Shown: positions 1-8,929 of the stretch, piece after piece
Layout: each line of letters begins with the position of its first letter
How positions within the stretch are numbered: the stretch's first letter is position 1
Assembly (NCBI GenBank): GCA_002427975.1
Contig: DIZT01000053.1
Coordinates: 1,637-24,643 of the forward strand
Direction of reading: 5' to 3'
DNA length: 23,007 nt
Origin: Micrococcaceae bacterium UBA6021
Lineage (GTDB): Bacteria > Actinomycetota > Actinomycetes > Actinomycetales > Micrococcaceae
Program-made: the position numbers and the translations under genes
The notes under the pieces: generated by a model
Database searches by the model: none
The model's input: only the letters and a program-made list of their open reading frames with translations
Told to the model about the DNA's origin: nothing

Positions 1-33
1 AGCCTGACAGCCCCAAGTGTCGTCGGAGGAGTT

Positions 34-297
34 ATGAAAATGATGGATGGTTGGTACGGGAATGGCTGGGGTGTCGGCGCGTGGGTGGCCATGGCACTGT
101 TGATGCTGATTTTCTGGGGCGGCGTGGTTGCTGTCGTTATGCTCCTGGTCCGGCGCGCCCATCCAGGCGAGGGACCGGCCGCTCTGCGTCCGCCGTACCA
201 CGACGCCGAGCGCATTCTCAATGAGCGCTTCGCCCGCGGGGAAATCGACGAGCAGGAGTTCACTGCACGGCGCACGGCGCTCAGGCGCCAGGAATGA
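34..297 (+). CDS. Small membrane protein with C-terminal SHOCT domain
   Basis: An 87-residue protein with one hydrophobic segment (about residues 15-40), a short basic linker and a C-terminal SHOCT-like helix pair (about 57-84, with the pattern ILNERFARGEIDEQEF). SHOCT domains are short oligomerisation modules found at the ends of many bacterial membrane proteins; no enzymatic role is known. The GGAGGA ribosome binding site at 25-30 lies only 3 bases from the ATG at 34 but 9 from the ATG at 40, so translation may begin two codons later. The stop overlaps the ATG of the cupredoxin gene by four bases (ATGA), which implies translational coupling and a joint role at the membrane. The operon may start left of the window. 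Domain call is confident; function is unknown. Confidence 0.85.
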   Translation: MKMMDGWYGNGWGVGAWVAMALLMLIFWGGVVAVVMLLVRRAHPGEGPAALRPPYHDAERILNERFARGEIDEQEFTARRTALRRQE

Positions 298-866
298 AGA
301 CCCTTTCCCGCCGCGGGCAGGTCATCCTCGGGATCGCATCCGTGATTCTTCTGACCGCCCTGTCCCTCGTAGCAGTGGGCGTGGTGCGCAGTGTTGTGAG
401 TCCCTGGGGCACCGGCTTTCTGTCCCGGACCCGGTGTGCGGTTCCGGATCTTCCCGGGCCTGTCGTCAGCGTTTCACTGACCAACATGGGCGGCCCAATG
501 ACGGGACAGCGCAACGGCATGTTGGGCGGTGCCATGAGAATGACGGCAGACCGGAGCACGGTGGCACACGGTACGGTATCGTTCCTGGTCGCCAACGCGG
601 GAACCAAAAGCCATGAACTGGTCATCGTTCCCCTATCTGCCGACCAGATCCCCGGAACCCGACCGATCGGCGGCGACGCCCGAATCGATGAGGCGGGCAG
701 TCTCGGGGAAGCGTCCAACACCTGCGCCGAGGGCGCCGGGCAGGGGATTTTGCCCGGCGCGTCAGGCTGGGTCACCGTGACGCTGCCGCCCGGGCGCTAT
801 GAGCTGGTCTGTAATCTCCCGGGCCACTATGCGGCCGGCATGTACACCCAGCTCATGGTCACCTAG
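294..866 (+). CDS. Membrane-anchored cupredoxin (sulfocyanin-like blue copper protein)
   Basis: A 190-residue protein with an N-terminal signal anchor (hydrophobic residues about 10-36), so the rest should lie outside the cytoplasmic membrane. The C-terminal half is a cupredoxin fold with a type 1 copper site: His107 (KSHELV), then Cys173, His178 and Met183 in CNLPGHYAAGM. These are the expected His, Cys, His, Met ligands. Such proteins carry single electrons or bind copper in the cell envelope. The segment around residues 62-83 is rich in Met and Gly and may offer extra copper contacts. The start overlaps the upstream SHOCT gene, so the two are probably co-expressed. Immediately after the stop lies the remnant of an ABC-2 permease. 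The partner protein and direction of electron flow cannot be read from the sequence. Confidence 0.88.
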   Translation: MKTLSRRGQVILGIASVILLTALSLVAVGVVRSVVSPWGTGFLSRTRCAVPDLPGPVVSVSLTNMGGPMTGQRNGMLGGAMRMTADRSTVAHGTVSFLVANAGTKSHELVIVPLSADQIPGTRPIGGDARIDEAGSLGEASNTCAEGAGQGILPGASGWVTVTLPPGRYELVCNLPGHYAAGMYTQLMVT

Positions 867-1358
867 CCCCGGGAAGTCTCGACGTTACGAATAACCATCG
901 CCGGGAAGGCGTTGGGGTGCCTTGGTATCGCAGTTGTCCAAGGCGCGCACATCATGCTCGGCACGGCCCCGGCTGTTCGGCGTCGGCTGGGGGAATCCGC
1001 TCCTGGCCGGCCTGATCCTGGTACTCTTCGCGGCAGTCCGCAGCGGCGGCCGCGCAGGTGATCGGCTCAGTCCTGGACAGCGACACCGCAGCTTCAGGCG
1101 TCGGGGTGGGACTGGGCCTGGTGCTGGCCGGCCTGGGAGGTTCCATAGTGCCTCCGGAGTTCTTCTCTGAAAACTCTGCAGACCCTTTCCCGTGCCACCC
1201 CGCATCACTGGGCCTATGACGCCTACGCCGCGATCCAGCGCCACAACTGCGGGCTGGCCGACATCCTTCCTCAACTGGGGATTCTCGCCGCGATGGCCGC
1301 GGCGTTGCTGGCACTGGGTGCCCTCCTGCTGCGAGGGAGCCTCAACCGTTCGCTGTAG
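867..1358 (+). pseudogene. C-terminal remnant of an ABC-2 type transporter permease, three frameshifts
   Basis: No intact frame covers this stretch, but four consecutive pieces in shifting frames read as the C-terminal third of an ABC-2 permease. Piece 1 (867 to about 966) contains GKALGCLGIAVVQGAHIML. Piece 2 (about 973-1038) contains LFGVGWGNPLLAGLILVLF. Piece 3 (about 1040-1171) contains GLVLAGLGGSIVPPEFFSE. Piece 4 (about 1173-1358) contains TPHHWAYDAYAAIQ and a last membrane helix ending in RGSLNRSL and a stop at 1356-1358. Each switch moves by +1, as from one extra base (the third at GAAAAC, 1169-1174). The N-terminal part and the ATPase partner are absent. The remnant begins directly after the cupredoxin stop, in the same frame, and its tail overlaps the tail of the convergent DUF4389 gene. 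The family call rests on remembered conserved blocks, not on a search. Confidence 0.7.
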
Positions 1359-2897
1359 GCCCATCCGTTGGGTTAGGACTGTCTGGGGTAGGGCCGTCCG
1401 GTGAGGCTGGCAGGCGAACGTCGCCTGCACCCGGAAGGCCTCCGCGAAGATCACTGGCGCCCAGGTCAAGGCGGAACGGCGGATATTCATCCCGCATCAG
1501 GGCGACGTAAGTGATGACACGGTAAATCCAGCGATTGAAGCCCAAAAGCAGGTCGAACAGCGGGCGCTGGTAGCGGCCGCTGAACAGCAGGATCACCGCC
1601 GCAACAAGAACCAGGAAGCCGAGCAGCGAAAACCCCATGCCGGTCTCGTATCTGATGCCCGGCGCTACGGGGTCGCTCCAGCGGACGGTGCTGGTGCCGG
1701 TCAGCGCCGCAACGATGATCAGTTGAGGCAGCGCCAGGAGCCACCACTTGACCAGCACGAGCCCACGCGAAAGACGCTCAGGGTAATCAACCTCGAAATC
1801 GGCTGGGTAGTCCGTCCTGGCCAGCGTAAACGGCGGGTACTTATCTGTTCCCAGCGCGGCGTAGGCATAGAAAGCCACCCGCCAATTCCAACGAAGGACT
1901 CCTACATTGAAATCGAAAAGGGAACGGGGAAAGCGGCCCGTAAACAGGATGGCGAATCCGGCGATTACGGTGACGACAACGAACGCAAACCAGAGGAAGA
2001 ACAGCACAATGAAGTGCGGTATGACCAGGAACCACTTCACGAGCCACAGCCACCTGGATAACACCGGGTCGAGTTCACCCCAAAGCCGTGCAGGGTACGA
2101 CGCTGTCTCCCCAGCGGAATAGGACGGGGTCGGCTGGACTGCTGAACCGGAATACGCCCAGGGCGCTGTGACCCCGGGCATCGAAGCGGCCACCGGTGGC
2201 AGAGCGGCTCCCGGCGGGGCGGCCGCATGGGCGTGCCTGCCCAGTCCTTGGGCGCCGAAAATCAGCAGCGGAACCCCGGCAGAATGGCTCCCGCTGCCAG
2301 CAGACTGGCGGCTATCGGGCCAAAAAGCTCAGACCGGAACCCGGCCTTCAGGTCGGCGCGAGTGTCCGGACTGGCATCGGTATTCATTACGACCACTGAC
2401 CAGTTCCCCGACAGGATCTTCCAGTCAAATTCCTGTTCCCCCGCTCCCGAAGCTGATGCCACCCAAAAGTCCTGCCCGGATGGAAGAGGCGGTTGCTGTG
2501 ATCCCCGTGTTTCCCGATACTCAACATGGAAGGGCCGGAAACTGAGGTCCAGCAGCTCGGAGTAGTTGGCCCCGGACAGGTAGCGCTCCACGTCAGACCG
2601 GGGGGCTATCCCGACAAAGATCTCTTTGCCGGGATTAGCGGATTCCGCCGAAATCCGGATGCTGCCCACATCAAAGGGCAAAGGCCCGGGGTAGGCGGCA
2701 TCACGCATGTTGTCCGGCCCCGCGGAAATGATCGCTGAGGAATCAACGTCGAAGCGTTCACTCGGTGAGGTGAGCTAGCCGCCGTCGTTCTGGAGTGAAT
2801 TCACCCACGCGGCACCGATGCCGCCGAAGAGCAACCCGATACCCATCATCGAGAACAAAATACCGAGAATGAGCATGGTGATGGAACGGGCCCGCAT
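1342..2897 (-). pseudogene. DUF4389 membrane protein gene, broken by an amber codon and a frameshift
   Basis: Read from the ATG at 2895-2897 (ribosome binding site GGAGGA at 2903-2908, 5-base spacing), this gene begins MRARSITMLILGILFS, a membrane segment. It meets TAG at codon 41 (2775-2777). The same frame then continues (LTSPSERFDVD, VFVGIAP-like FVGIAPRSDVERYL, DFWVASASG) to a stop at 2262. A shift near 2270-2280 is needed to enter the frame of 1342-2193. That frame carries two DUF4389-type repeats, each with a [20 protein letters not shown] start, a VKW segment, membrane helices and a [16 protein letters not shown] motif. With one base restored the gene would encode about 518 residues, close to what I recall for the family. 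Codon 41 is where an aromatic Tyr would be expected, so TAC/TAT to TAG is likely. The 283-residue downstream piece could still be translated alone from about 2193. Confidence 0.75.
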
Positions 2898-2965
2898 GGA
2901 AGTCCTCCCGTGGTCGATATTCGGATTTTTCCGCCAGCCCCGGCCGCGCCTGGCTCCCTCCAGAG

Positions 2966-3925
2966 TCAGCCCCGCGTGCCGCCGCGGGTAGGGCCATAGG
3001 TCACTCGTGGAAGCTGCAACTGCGTGCCGGAATCAGCAGCCGGTCGGGGTGCAGGTCGCGTGATGATGGTGGGACAAGGCAACCGCATCAGAACCTTTTC
3101 GGCTATGGATCCGATGGGTTTCCGTAGTCCGCCCCGTCCCCAGCAGCCGATCACCAGCAGGCTTGCCTGTTCTGCGGCACGGATGAGCACGTCGGCAGGA
3201 GAGTCATCCGATTCCAGTGCCTCGTAAACAGTCAGCGACTGAAATTTCTCCCGCATGTTGCCAGCAGCTTCTGAAATGAGCGTCCGGGGGTCAGGCTTAC
3301 GGCTGTAACCGGGTTCGGTCCGGCTTCCTGCGGCAGCTGGTGGCAGCACTTTCGATACAGCATGCAGAACTGTCAGCGACTCTCCCATCCGATTTGCCTC
3401 GTCCGCCGCCATCTTCAGGGCAAGCTCGGAGTCAACCGACCCGTCGATGCCAACCACCACCCCTGTTCGGCCCGCCACACTGGGAGCGGGAATGACAGCG
3501 ACGGGACTTTGACACAGGACAGCCGTCTGGAAGCTGACCGACCCAAATCCCTCTCCCCGGCTGTCTGCTGAACGGTCCGAACCGATAACCACAATCTCGG
3601 CGCCCACGGACAACATGCTAAGCACCAGTGCTGGCTCGCCGGGATGCCAGTTGGTGCCGATCGGCAGCGTCGGATGCCGCTCGGCCACCCGGTCGCGCTC
3701 CAGGCCCAGCAGCACCTCCGCCCCGGCCACCGCCTTCCCGTACTCCGCCGGCACCCTGTAGTACCAGGGCGCCGGTACCACTCGCACCAAATGCAGGCGA
3801 AGACCTCGTCCATTCGCTCTCTGCGCAGCCCAGTCCGCAGCCTCTTGGCCCGTCCTGGAGCCATCGGCCCCTACCAGGACTTCGTCCGCTTTCAAGTCCT
3901 GCCCCCTTTCATCATTTCCCCTCAC
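2966..3925 (-). CDS. Tandem universal stress protein (two Usp domains)
   Basis: A 319-residue protein with two UspA-type domains: about residues 12-145 (VLVGADGS start, PVAVIPAP end) and about 155-290 (GVVVGIDGSVDS start, CPTIITRPAP end). In domain 2 the ATP loop reads GCWGRGGLRKPIGS, one residue shorter than the usual G2xG9xG(S/T). In domain 1 the loop is degenerate (GSDRSADSRGEGFGS), so ATP binding there is doubtful. The start is either GTG at 3923-3925, with AGGGAGA six bases upstream, or TTG at 3893-3895, with AGGGGG six bases upstream; I kept the longer form. A DosR-box-like site lies upstream at 3956-3969. Tandem Usp proteins of this kind belong to hypoxia regulons in actinobacteria. 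The function is taken to be stress adaptation through nucleotide binding. Confidence 0.9.
   Translation of the reverse strand: MRGNDERGQDLKADEVLVGADGSRTGQEAADWAAQRANGRGLRLHLVRVVPAPWYYRVPAEYGKAVAGAEVLLGLERDRVAERHPTLPIGTNWHPGEPALVLSMLSVGAEIVVIGSDRSADSRGEGFGSVSFQTAVLCQSPVAVIPAPSVAGRTGVVVGIDGSVDSELALKMAADEANRMGESLTVLHAVSKVLPPAAAGSRTEPGYSRKPDPRTLISEAAGNMREKFQSLTVYEALESDDSPADVLIRAAEQASLLVIGCWGRGGLRKPIGSIAEKVLMRLPCPTIITRPAPRPAADSGTQLQLPRVTYGPTRGGTRG
2991..3004. promoter_or_regulatory. DosR-box-like site upstream of the DUF4389 pseudogene
   Basis: GGGCCATAGGTCAC matches the palindromic core GGGNCNNNNGNCCC with one mismatch. It lies inside the last codons of the minus-strand usp gene, about 95 bases before the DUF4389 start. 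It is nearly identical to the site at 6237-6250. Being in coding sequence it could be coincidental. Confidence 0.4.
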
Positions 3926-3955
3926 CCAGTGTCTCCCTGAGTCACGGAACGGCTA

Positions 3956-3969
3956 GTGCCATAAGCCCC
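3956..3969. promoter_or_regulatory. DosR-box-like site between divergent usp and oxidoreductase genes
   Basis: GTGCCATAAGCCCC fits GGGNCNNNNGNCCC with one mismatch, the same T-for-G change seen at 10437-10450. It lies 31 bases from the GTG start of usp (minus) and about 100 bases from the oxidoreductase ATG (plus). It could serve either or both. It overlaps the left arm of a hairpin (3965-3986). Confidence 0.45.
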
Positions 3970-3986
3970 CGGCTGCCTCCGGGGGC
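3965..3986 (+). terminator. Strong GC hairpin, terminator-like, in a divergent intergenic region
   Basis: GCCCCCGG (3965-3972) pairs perfectly with CCGGGGGC (3979-3986) around a six-base loop and is followed by CTTTCG. It looks like a short-tailed intrinsic terminator for plus-strand transcription, yet no plus-strand gene ends upstream of it. It may insulate the 4069 gene from antisense readthrough or act in its leader. Confidence 0.45.
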
Positions 3987-4068
3987 CTTTCGTCCCTGTT
4001 GCCCGTCCCCGGAGCCATTGTCTACTGGATGCACACGCAGACCGCGGCGTTCCCATCAAAGGAAGACC

Positions 4069-4710
4069 ATGACCAACATCACCATTCTCGGCAGCGGGCA
4101 CATGGCCCGCGCACTCGCCGTGACGATGCTGCGAGCAAACAACCCGGTACAGATTCTTGGCCGCGACGGCGCCAAAACACGGGACCTGGTTGAAAGCCTG
4201 GGACCCGGCGCAACGGGAGGCCTGACCGGGGCGCCCGTCACAGGAGCCATAATCTTCCTGGCCATCCCGCACAAGGAGGTGCATAACGCCATCCTGGAAA
4301 CCGGTGACCTTCTCGACGGACGGGTCGTAGTGGATATCAGCAACACAGTGGATGTCACAAACTTCGATAGGCTGACCACGGAGCCCGGCACCTCCGCGGC
4401 CGAAGAGACAGCGCGGCTGCTAAAGGGGCGCGCCGATGTGGTGAAGGCGTTCAACACCACGTTCCCCGCAACGCTGGAAGCCGGAAAAGTCTCGGGACAG
4501 CACCTGGATGTTTTCATCGCAGGCGACTCGGAGCAGGCCAAAGAGAAGGTCAGCGCCGTGACAGCGGCCGCGGGACTCAGGCCCATTGACGTCGGACCCC
4601 TTCGGCGCTCGCGCGAACTGGAAGCCATCATGCTGGTTGTCATGGGCCTTCAGGTCAGCCCTGAGCACGAGCATTTCAACTGGGACACGGCGCTCAGGAT
4701 ATTTCCTTAG
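4069..4710 (+). CDS. NAD(P)-binding oxidoreductase, F420:NADP reductase-like fold
   Basis: A 213-residue protein that begins with a Rossmann fold: ITILGSGHMARALA carries the G8-x-G10-x-x-A13 dinucleotide loop. Further conserved pieces are IIFLAIPH (mid-domain strand), VVVDISNTVD and the VKAFNTTF block typical of the COG2085 group of F420-dependent NADP reductase-like proteins. That group includes true F420:NADP reductases and many uncharacterised reductases, so the substrate is not assigned. The ATG at 4069 follows GGAAG at 4061-4065. The frame is open far upstream, but nothing in that extension resembles a protein domain. The last codons lie in a 15-base direct repeat (4699-4735). The gene is convergent with the MBL nuclease and may share the DosR-like site at 3956. 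Confidence 0.85.
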   Translation: MTNITILGSGHMARALAVTMLRANNPVQILGRDGAKTRDLVESLGPGATGGLTGAPVTGAIIFLAIPHKEVHNAILETGDLLDGRVVVDISNTVDVTNFDRLTTEPGTSAAEETARLLKGRADVVKAFNTTFPATLEAGKVSGQHLDVFIAGDSEQAKEKVSAVTAAAGLRPIDVGPLRRSRELEAIMLVVMGLQVSPEHEHFNWDTALRIFP

Positions 4711-4735
4711 GAGAGGACACATATTTCCTTAGGAG
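4699..4735. repeat. 15-base direct repeat at the 3' end of the oxidoreductase gene
   Basis: ATATTTCCTTAGGAG occurs at 4699-4713 and again, perfectly, at 4721-4735. The first copy includes the stop codon. This looks like a small local duplication and leaves the protein end unchanged. Confidence 0.85.
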
Positions 4736-4755
4736 GGGCCCTGGCGATCCCTCCT
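4731..4755. terminator. Hairpin between convergent genes, possible bidirectional terminator
   Basis: AGGAGGG (4731-4737) pairs with CCCTCCT (4749-4755) around an 11-base loop. On the plus strand a weak T-run (GTTTTA) follows a few bases later. It sits between the ends of the oxidoreductase and MBL genes, where a shared terminator is expected. Confidence 0.5.
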
Positions 4756-4763
4756 GCGGAGTT

Positions 4764-6149
4764 TTAGCGGGCATGTTTAAGATCTACCATTTCAAGGTGT
4801 TCAGGAACCCGGACGTTCCAGCCCAGTTCACGTTTGATGCGAAACCGCAAGGCGTCAGATGCCTCCGGCTCACCGTGGGTGATATAGGTCATGCGGGGAG
4901 CCTGAGGGGCTGCGCGCATCCACTCGACGATTTCGTTGGAATCCGCATGCGCCGAAAGACTGTCCAACATGACCACTTGGGCCTTAATGGGTATTTCCTG
5001 GCCAAAGATCCGTAACTGCCGCGCCCCGCCGGCCAGTGCGGCACCACGCGTCCCCTCGGCCTGGTATCCGCTAAGCACCACCACGTTTTTCGGGTCGGGT
5101 CCGTAGGCCTGCAGATGGTGCAGGATCCGGCCCCCCGTGAGCATGCCGCTCGCCGAGATGATCACCATGGGGCCGCCGCGCAGGTTCAGCAGTTTGGAAT
5201 CATCCACACTTCGGGTCATGGTGGCCACCCGATACATCTCTTTGTACTCGCGTTCATTCAGCCGATGTTCTTCGGGGTGCCTCTGGTACATCCCTGATGC
5301 GTCGACGGCCATCGGGCTATTGAGGTAAATGGGGATGTCCGGGATCGCCCCGCGCCGCCGGAGGCGCGAGAGATGCAGCATCAGCGTCTCCGCCCTTCCT
5401 ACCGCGAAGGCCGCAATGAGGACGACTCCTCCCCTCTTCGCCGCTCGTACTATGACTTCTCCCAACTCAGCCTCCGGATCTGTCACCGGGTGGGACCGGT
5501 TGCCGTACGTGGATTCGGCCACCAGAACGTCGGTGGCCTCAAGTGCCCGCGGGCGGTGCATCAGTGGATCATGGGGCCGGCCGAGGTCGCCGGTGAAGTG
5601 CACATGAGCGCCCTGCACGGACAACCGGATCTGCGAAGCGCCCAAGATGTGTCCCGCCGGCACAAAAGTTGCCTGGATGCCACCCCCGAGGTCGAAGGAT
5701 GTGTCAAAATCGTGCGATTCGAAGCTGTTCAGGGACCGCACGGCATCGGCGGCTGTGTATACCGGCACGGCGGGGTGATGGGATGAATACTCGTGCAGGT
5801 CCGCGTAGCGCGTTTCTTCCTCCTGGAGGTGTCCGCTGTCGGGCAGGAGGAGCGTGCACAGCTCCGTGGTGGCCGCAGTAGCATGTACGCGCCCGCGGAA
5901 GCCGTCCCGCACCAGCGCCGGTACGTAGCCTGTATGGTCCAGGTGGGCGTGTGTCAGCAATACAGCGTCAATGGATGCCGGAGGTACCGGAAACGGTGCC
6001 CGGTTACGGACCCGGATGCGTTTGATTCCTTGGAACAATCCACAGTCGATAAGAATCCGCCGCCCTCCCGCATCCACGAGATACCGGGACCCCGTCACAG
6101 TCTCGGTTGCCCCCAGAAAGCGGAGAGTGTCCGCGTCCTTGTCCTTCAT
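4764..6149 (-). CDS. MBL-fold beta-CASP ribonuclease-like hydrolase
   Basis: A 461-residue metallo-beta-lactamase-fold protein of the beta-CASP type, the group of RNA-processing nucleases. Metal-site motifs run in order: THAHLDH (His67, His69, Asp71, His72), GHILGAS (His167), FTGDLG (Asp188), the beta-CASP acid in AESTYG (Glu212), SAHAD (His401) and THGEP (His425). The C-terminal RNA-specificity segment is present, and the length is normal for the COG1236 group. Two zinc ions and RNA phosphodiester cleavage are expected from the family. The ATG at 6147-6149 has GGGGAG a few bases upstream. It is divergent from devR, and DosR-like boxes lie between the two. Possible roles are RNA turnover on entry to dormancy (inference). 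The exact RNA target is unknown. Confidence 0.93.
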   Translation of the reverse strand: MKDKDADTLRFLGATETVTGSRYLVDAGGRRILIDCGLFQGIKRIRVRNRAPFPVPPASIDAVLLTHAHLDHTGYVPALVRDGFRGRVHATAATTELCTLLLPDSGHLQEEETRYADLHEYSSHHPAVPVYTAADAVRSLNSFESHDFDTSFDLGGGIQATFVPAGHILGASQIRLSVQGAHVHFTGDLGRPHDPLMHRPRALEATDVLVAESTYGNRSHPVTDPEAELGEVIVRAAKRGGVVLIAAFAVGRAETLMLHLSRLRRRGAIPDIPIYLNSPMAVDASGMYQRHPEEHRLNEREYKEMYRVATMTRSVDDSKLLNLRGGPMVIISASGMLTGGRILHHLQAYGPDPKNVVVLSGYQAEGTRGAALAGGARQLRIFGQEIPIKAQVVMLDSLSAHADSNEIVEWMRAAPQAPRMTYITHGEPEASDALRFRIKRELGWNVRVPEHLEMVDLKHAR

Positions 6150-6236
6150 TACTCCCCTTTTCCGAGAAAAAACAGTGGTATGCGGACCCGAAACGGCCGG
6201 TGCACAACGTTCTCCCCGTTACCCGCGGCAGCGGTA

Positions 6237-6250
6237 GGGCCATTGGTCAC
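6237..6250. promoter_or_regulatory. DosR-box-like site 1 in the devR/MBL intergenic region
   Basis: GGGCCATTGGTCAC fits GGGNCNNNNGNCCC with one mismatch. It is 88 bases from the MBL nuclease start and 126 from devR. It is paired with a perfect core match 23 bases further on, as in regulated mycobacterial promoters that carry two boxes. Confidence 0.6.
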
Positions 6251-6272
6251 AGCGTCCGGGCGCCAGCGGTTC

Positions 6273-6286
6273 GGGTCATTGGACCC
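6273..6286. promoter_or_regulatory. DosR-box-like site 2, perfect core, upstream of devR
   Basis: GGGTCATTGGACCC is a full match to the core GGGNCNNNNGNCCC and nearly a perfect palindrome. It lies 90 bases before the devR ATG. Positive autoregulation of the response regulator is the natural reading. Confidence 0.65.
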
Positions 6287-6330
6287 TTGTGGCATCCTGG
6301 CCGTTCCTAAAGAATGAGTCAGGCGCAGGC

Positions 6331-6347
6331 GGGCACCCTTGGTGCCC
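6331..6347. promoter_or_regulatory. Perfect inverted repeat in the devR leader
   Basis: GGGCACCCTTGGTGCCC has 7-base arms (6331-6337 and 6341-6347) separated by CTT and ends 28 bases before the devR ATG. Its spacing differs from the DosR-like boxes, so it may be an operator for another regulator or a leader hairpin. Confidence 0.5.
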
Positions 6348-6375
6348 TTGGAACGGCGGCGCGGAGGGGATAGGC

Positions 6376-7059
6376 ATGAACGCCACTGCAGCATCGGAGC
6401 ACGAGGTTGCCTCGTCCAACACCGGCATTAGTGTGTTCATCCTTGACGATCATGAACTGGTCCGCCGGGGCCTCCAGGACCTTTTGGAAAGCGAAGGTTT
6501 CGTCGTCGTCGGGATGTCCGGTTCTGCCGCCGAAGCGGCCCGCCGGATTCCAGCGCTGCACCCGGACGTTGCAATCCTGGATGCGCGCCTACCAGACGGT
6601 ACAGGCATCGAAGTGTGCCGCGATGTCCATTCCGTTGATGAAACAATTAATTGCCTGATCCTCACAAGCTACGACGACGAGCAGGCACTCCGCGGGGCAG
6701 TCCTGGCGGGTGCCTCAGGTTACGTTCTCAAGGAAATAGGTGGTTCGGACCTGATCGGCGCCCTGCGCCGCGCAGCCCGGGGTGAATCCCTGTTCGATGC
6801 CGCCCTGAAAGCCAGGATCGTTCAGGGGCTCACAGAACCTGAGCGCGTGGACCCAAGGATCGCGTCGTTGACCCGGCAGGAGCGCAGAGTGCTGGAACTG
6901 GTCGGGCAAGGCCTGACGAACCGTCAGATCGGCGAACGCATGCTGCTGGCGGAAAAGACAGTCAAGAACTATGTCTCGTCCCTGCTTGCCAAGCTGGGTT
7001 TCGAGCGGCGGACACAGGCCGCGGTTCATATGGCACAGCATTCCTCCCCTGACCAGTAG
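6376..7059 (+). CDS. devR: DevR/DosR-like NarL-family response regulator
   Basis: A 227-residue two-component regulator. The receiver domain (about residues 18-135) has the acidic pair Asp24/Asp25, phospho-acceptor Asp69 in ILDARLPDG, Thr97 in LILTSY and Lys119 in GYVLKE. The LuxR/NarL helix-turn-helix (about 163-222) contains LTNRQIGERM, then LAEKTVKNYVSSLLAKLG. The blocks LAEKTVKNYVS, RRTQAAV and LAGASGYV closely match what I recall of mycobacterial DosR, so the subfamily call is firmer than usual. I chose the ATG at 6376 because AGGGGA lies just upstream (6365-6370). The frame is open back to 6289, but that stretch holds the inverted repeat and abuts the DosR-like box. It is convergent with its likely kinase, with only three bases between the stops. 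It probably activates the surrounding genes under low oxygen. Confidence 0.93.
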   Translation: MNATAASEHEVASSNTGISVFILDDHELVRRGLQDLLESEGFVVVGMSGSAAEAARRIPALHPDVAILDARLPDGTGIEVCRDVHSVDETINCLILTSYDDEQALRGAVLAGASGYVLKEIGGSDLIGALRRAARGESLFDAALKARIVQGLTEPERVDPRIASLTRQERRVLELVGQGLTNRQIGERMLLAEKTVKNYVSSLLAKLGFERRTQAAVHMAQHSSPDQ

Positions 7060-7062
7060 GAG

Positions 7063-8853
<1,791 letters not shown>

Positions 8854-8879
8854 TCATCTAGGCTGTTCGGTTTGATTAG

Positions 8880-8893
8880 GGGTCTTTGTGCCC
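8880..8893. promoter_or_regulatory. DosR-box-like site between divergent devS and PNPOx genes
   Basis: GGGTCTTTGTGCCC fits GGGNCNNNNGNCCC with one mismatch. TACATA right after it (8894-8899) could be a -10 element for the plus-strand gene. It could drive both directions. It also argues against a PNPOx start at 8888. Confidence 0.5.
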
Positions 8894-8929
8894 TACATAG
8901 CGGGGCAGCTGCTCCGTATGATCTTGGCC

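Noticed and set aside
1192..1404. Small plus-strand gene of 70 codons
   Set aside because: Pro/Arg/Trp-rich translation out of frame with the permease remnant, which explains this stretch better.
867..2897. Sequencing errors as the cause of all the disruptions
   Set aside because: Not excluded, but several disruptions, including a substitution to TAG, cluster in two neighbouring genes while the remaining 20 kb reads intact, so real decay is more likely.
3628..4068. Possible long N-terminal extension of the oxidoreductase
   Set aside because: Pro/Ser/Arg-rich shadow of the usp gene; the Rossmann motif starts directly after the ATG at 4069.
6289..6375. Earlier start for devR
   Set aside because: This region holds the inverted repeat and directly follows the DosR-like box; the ATG at 6376 has its own ribosome site and fits DosR.
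8888..8929. Earlier start for the first PNPOx protein
   Set aside because: A start at 8888 would lie inside the DosR-like site, upstream of a likely transcription start.
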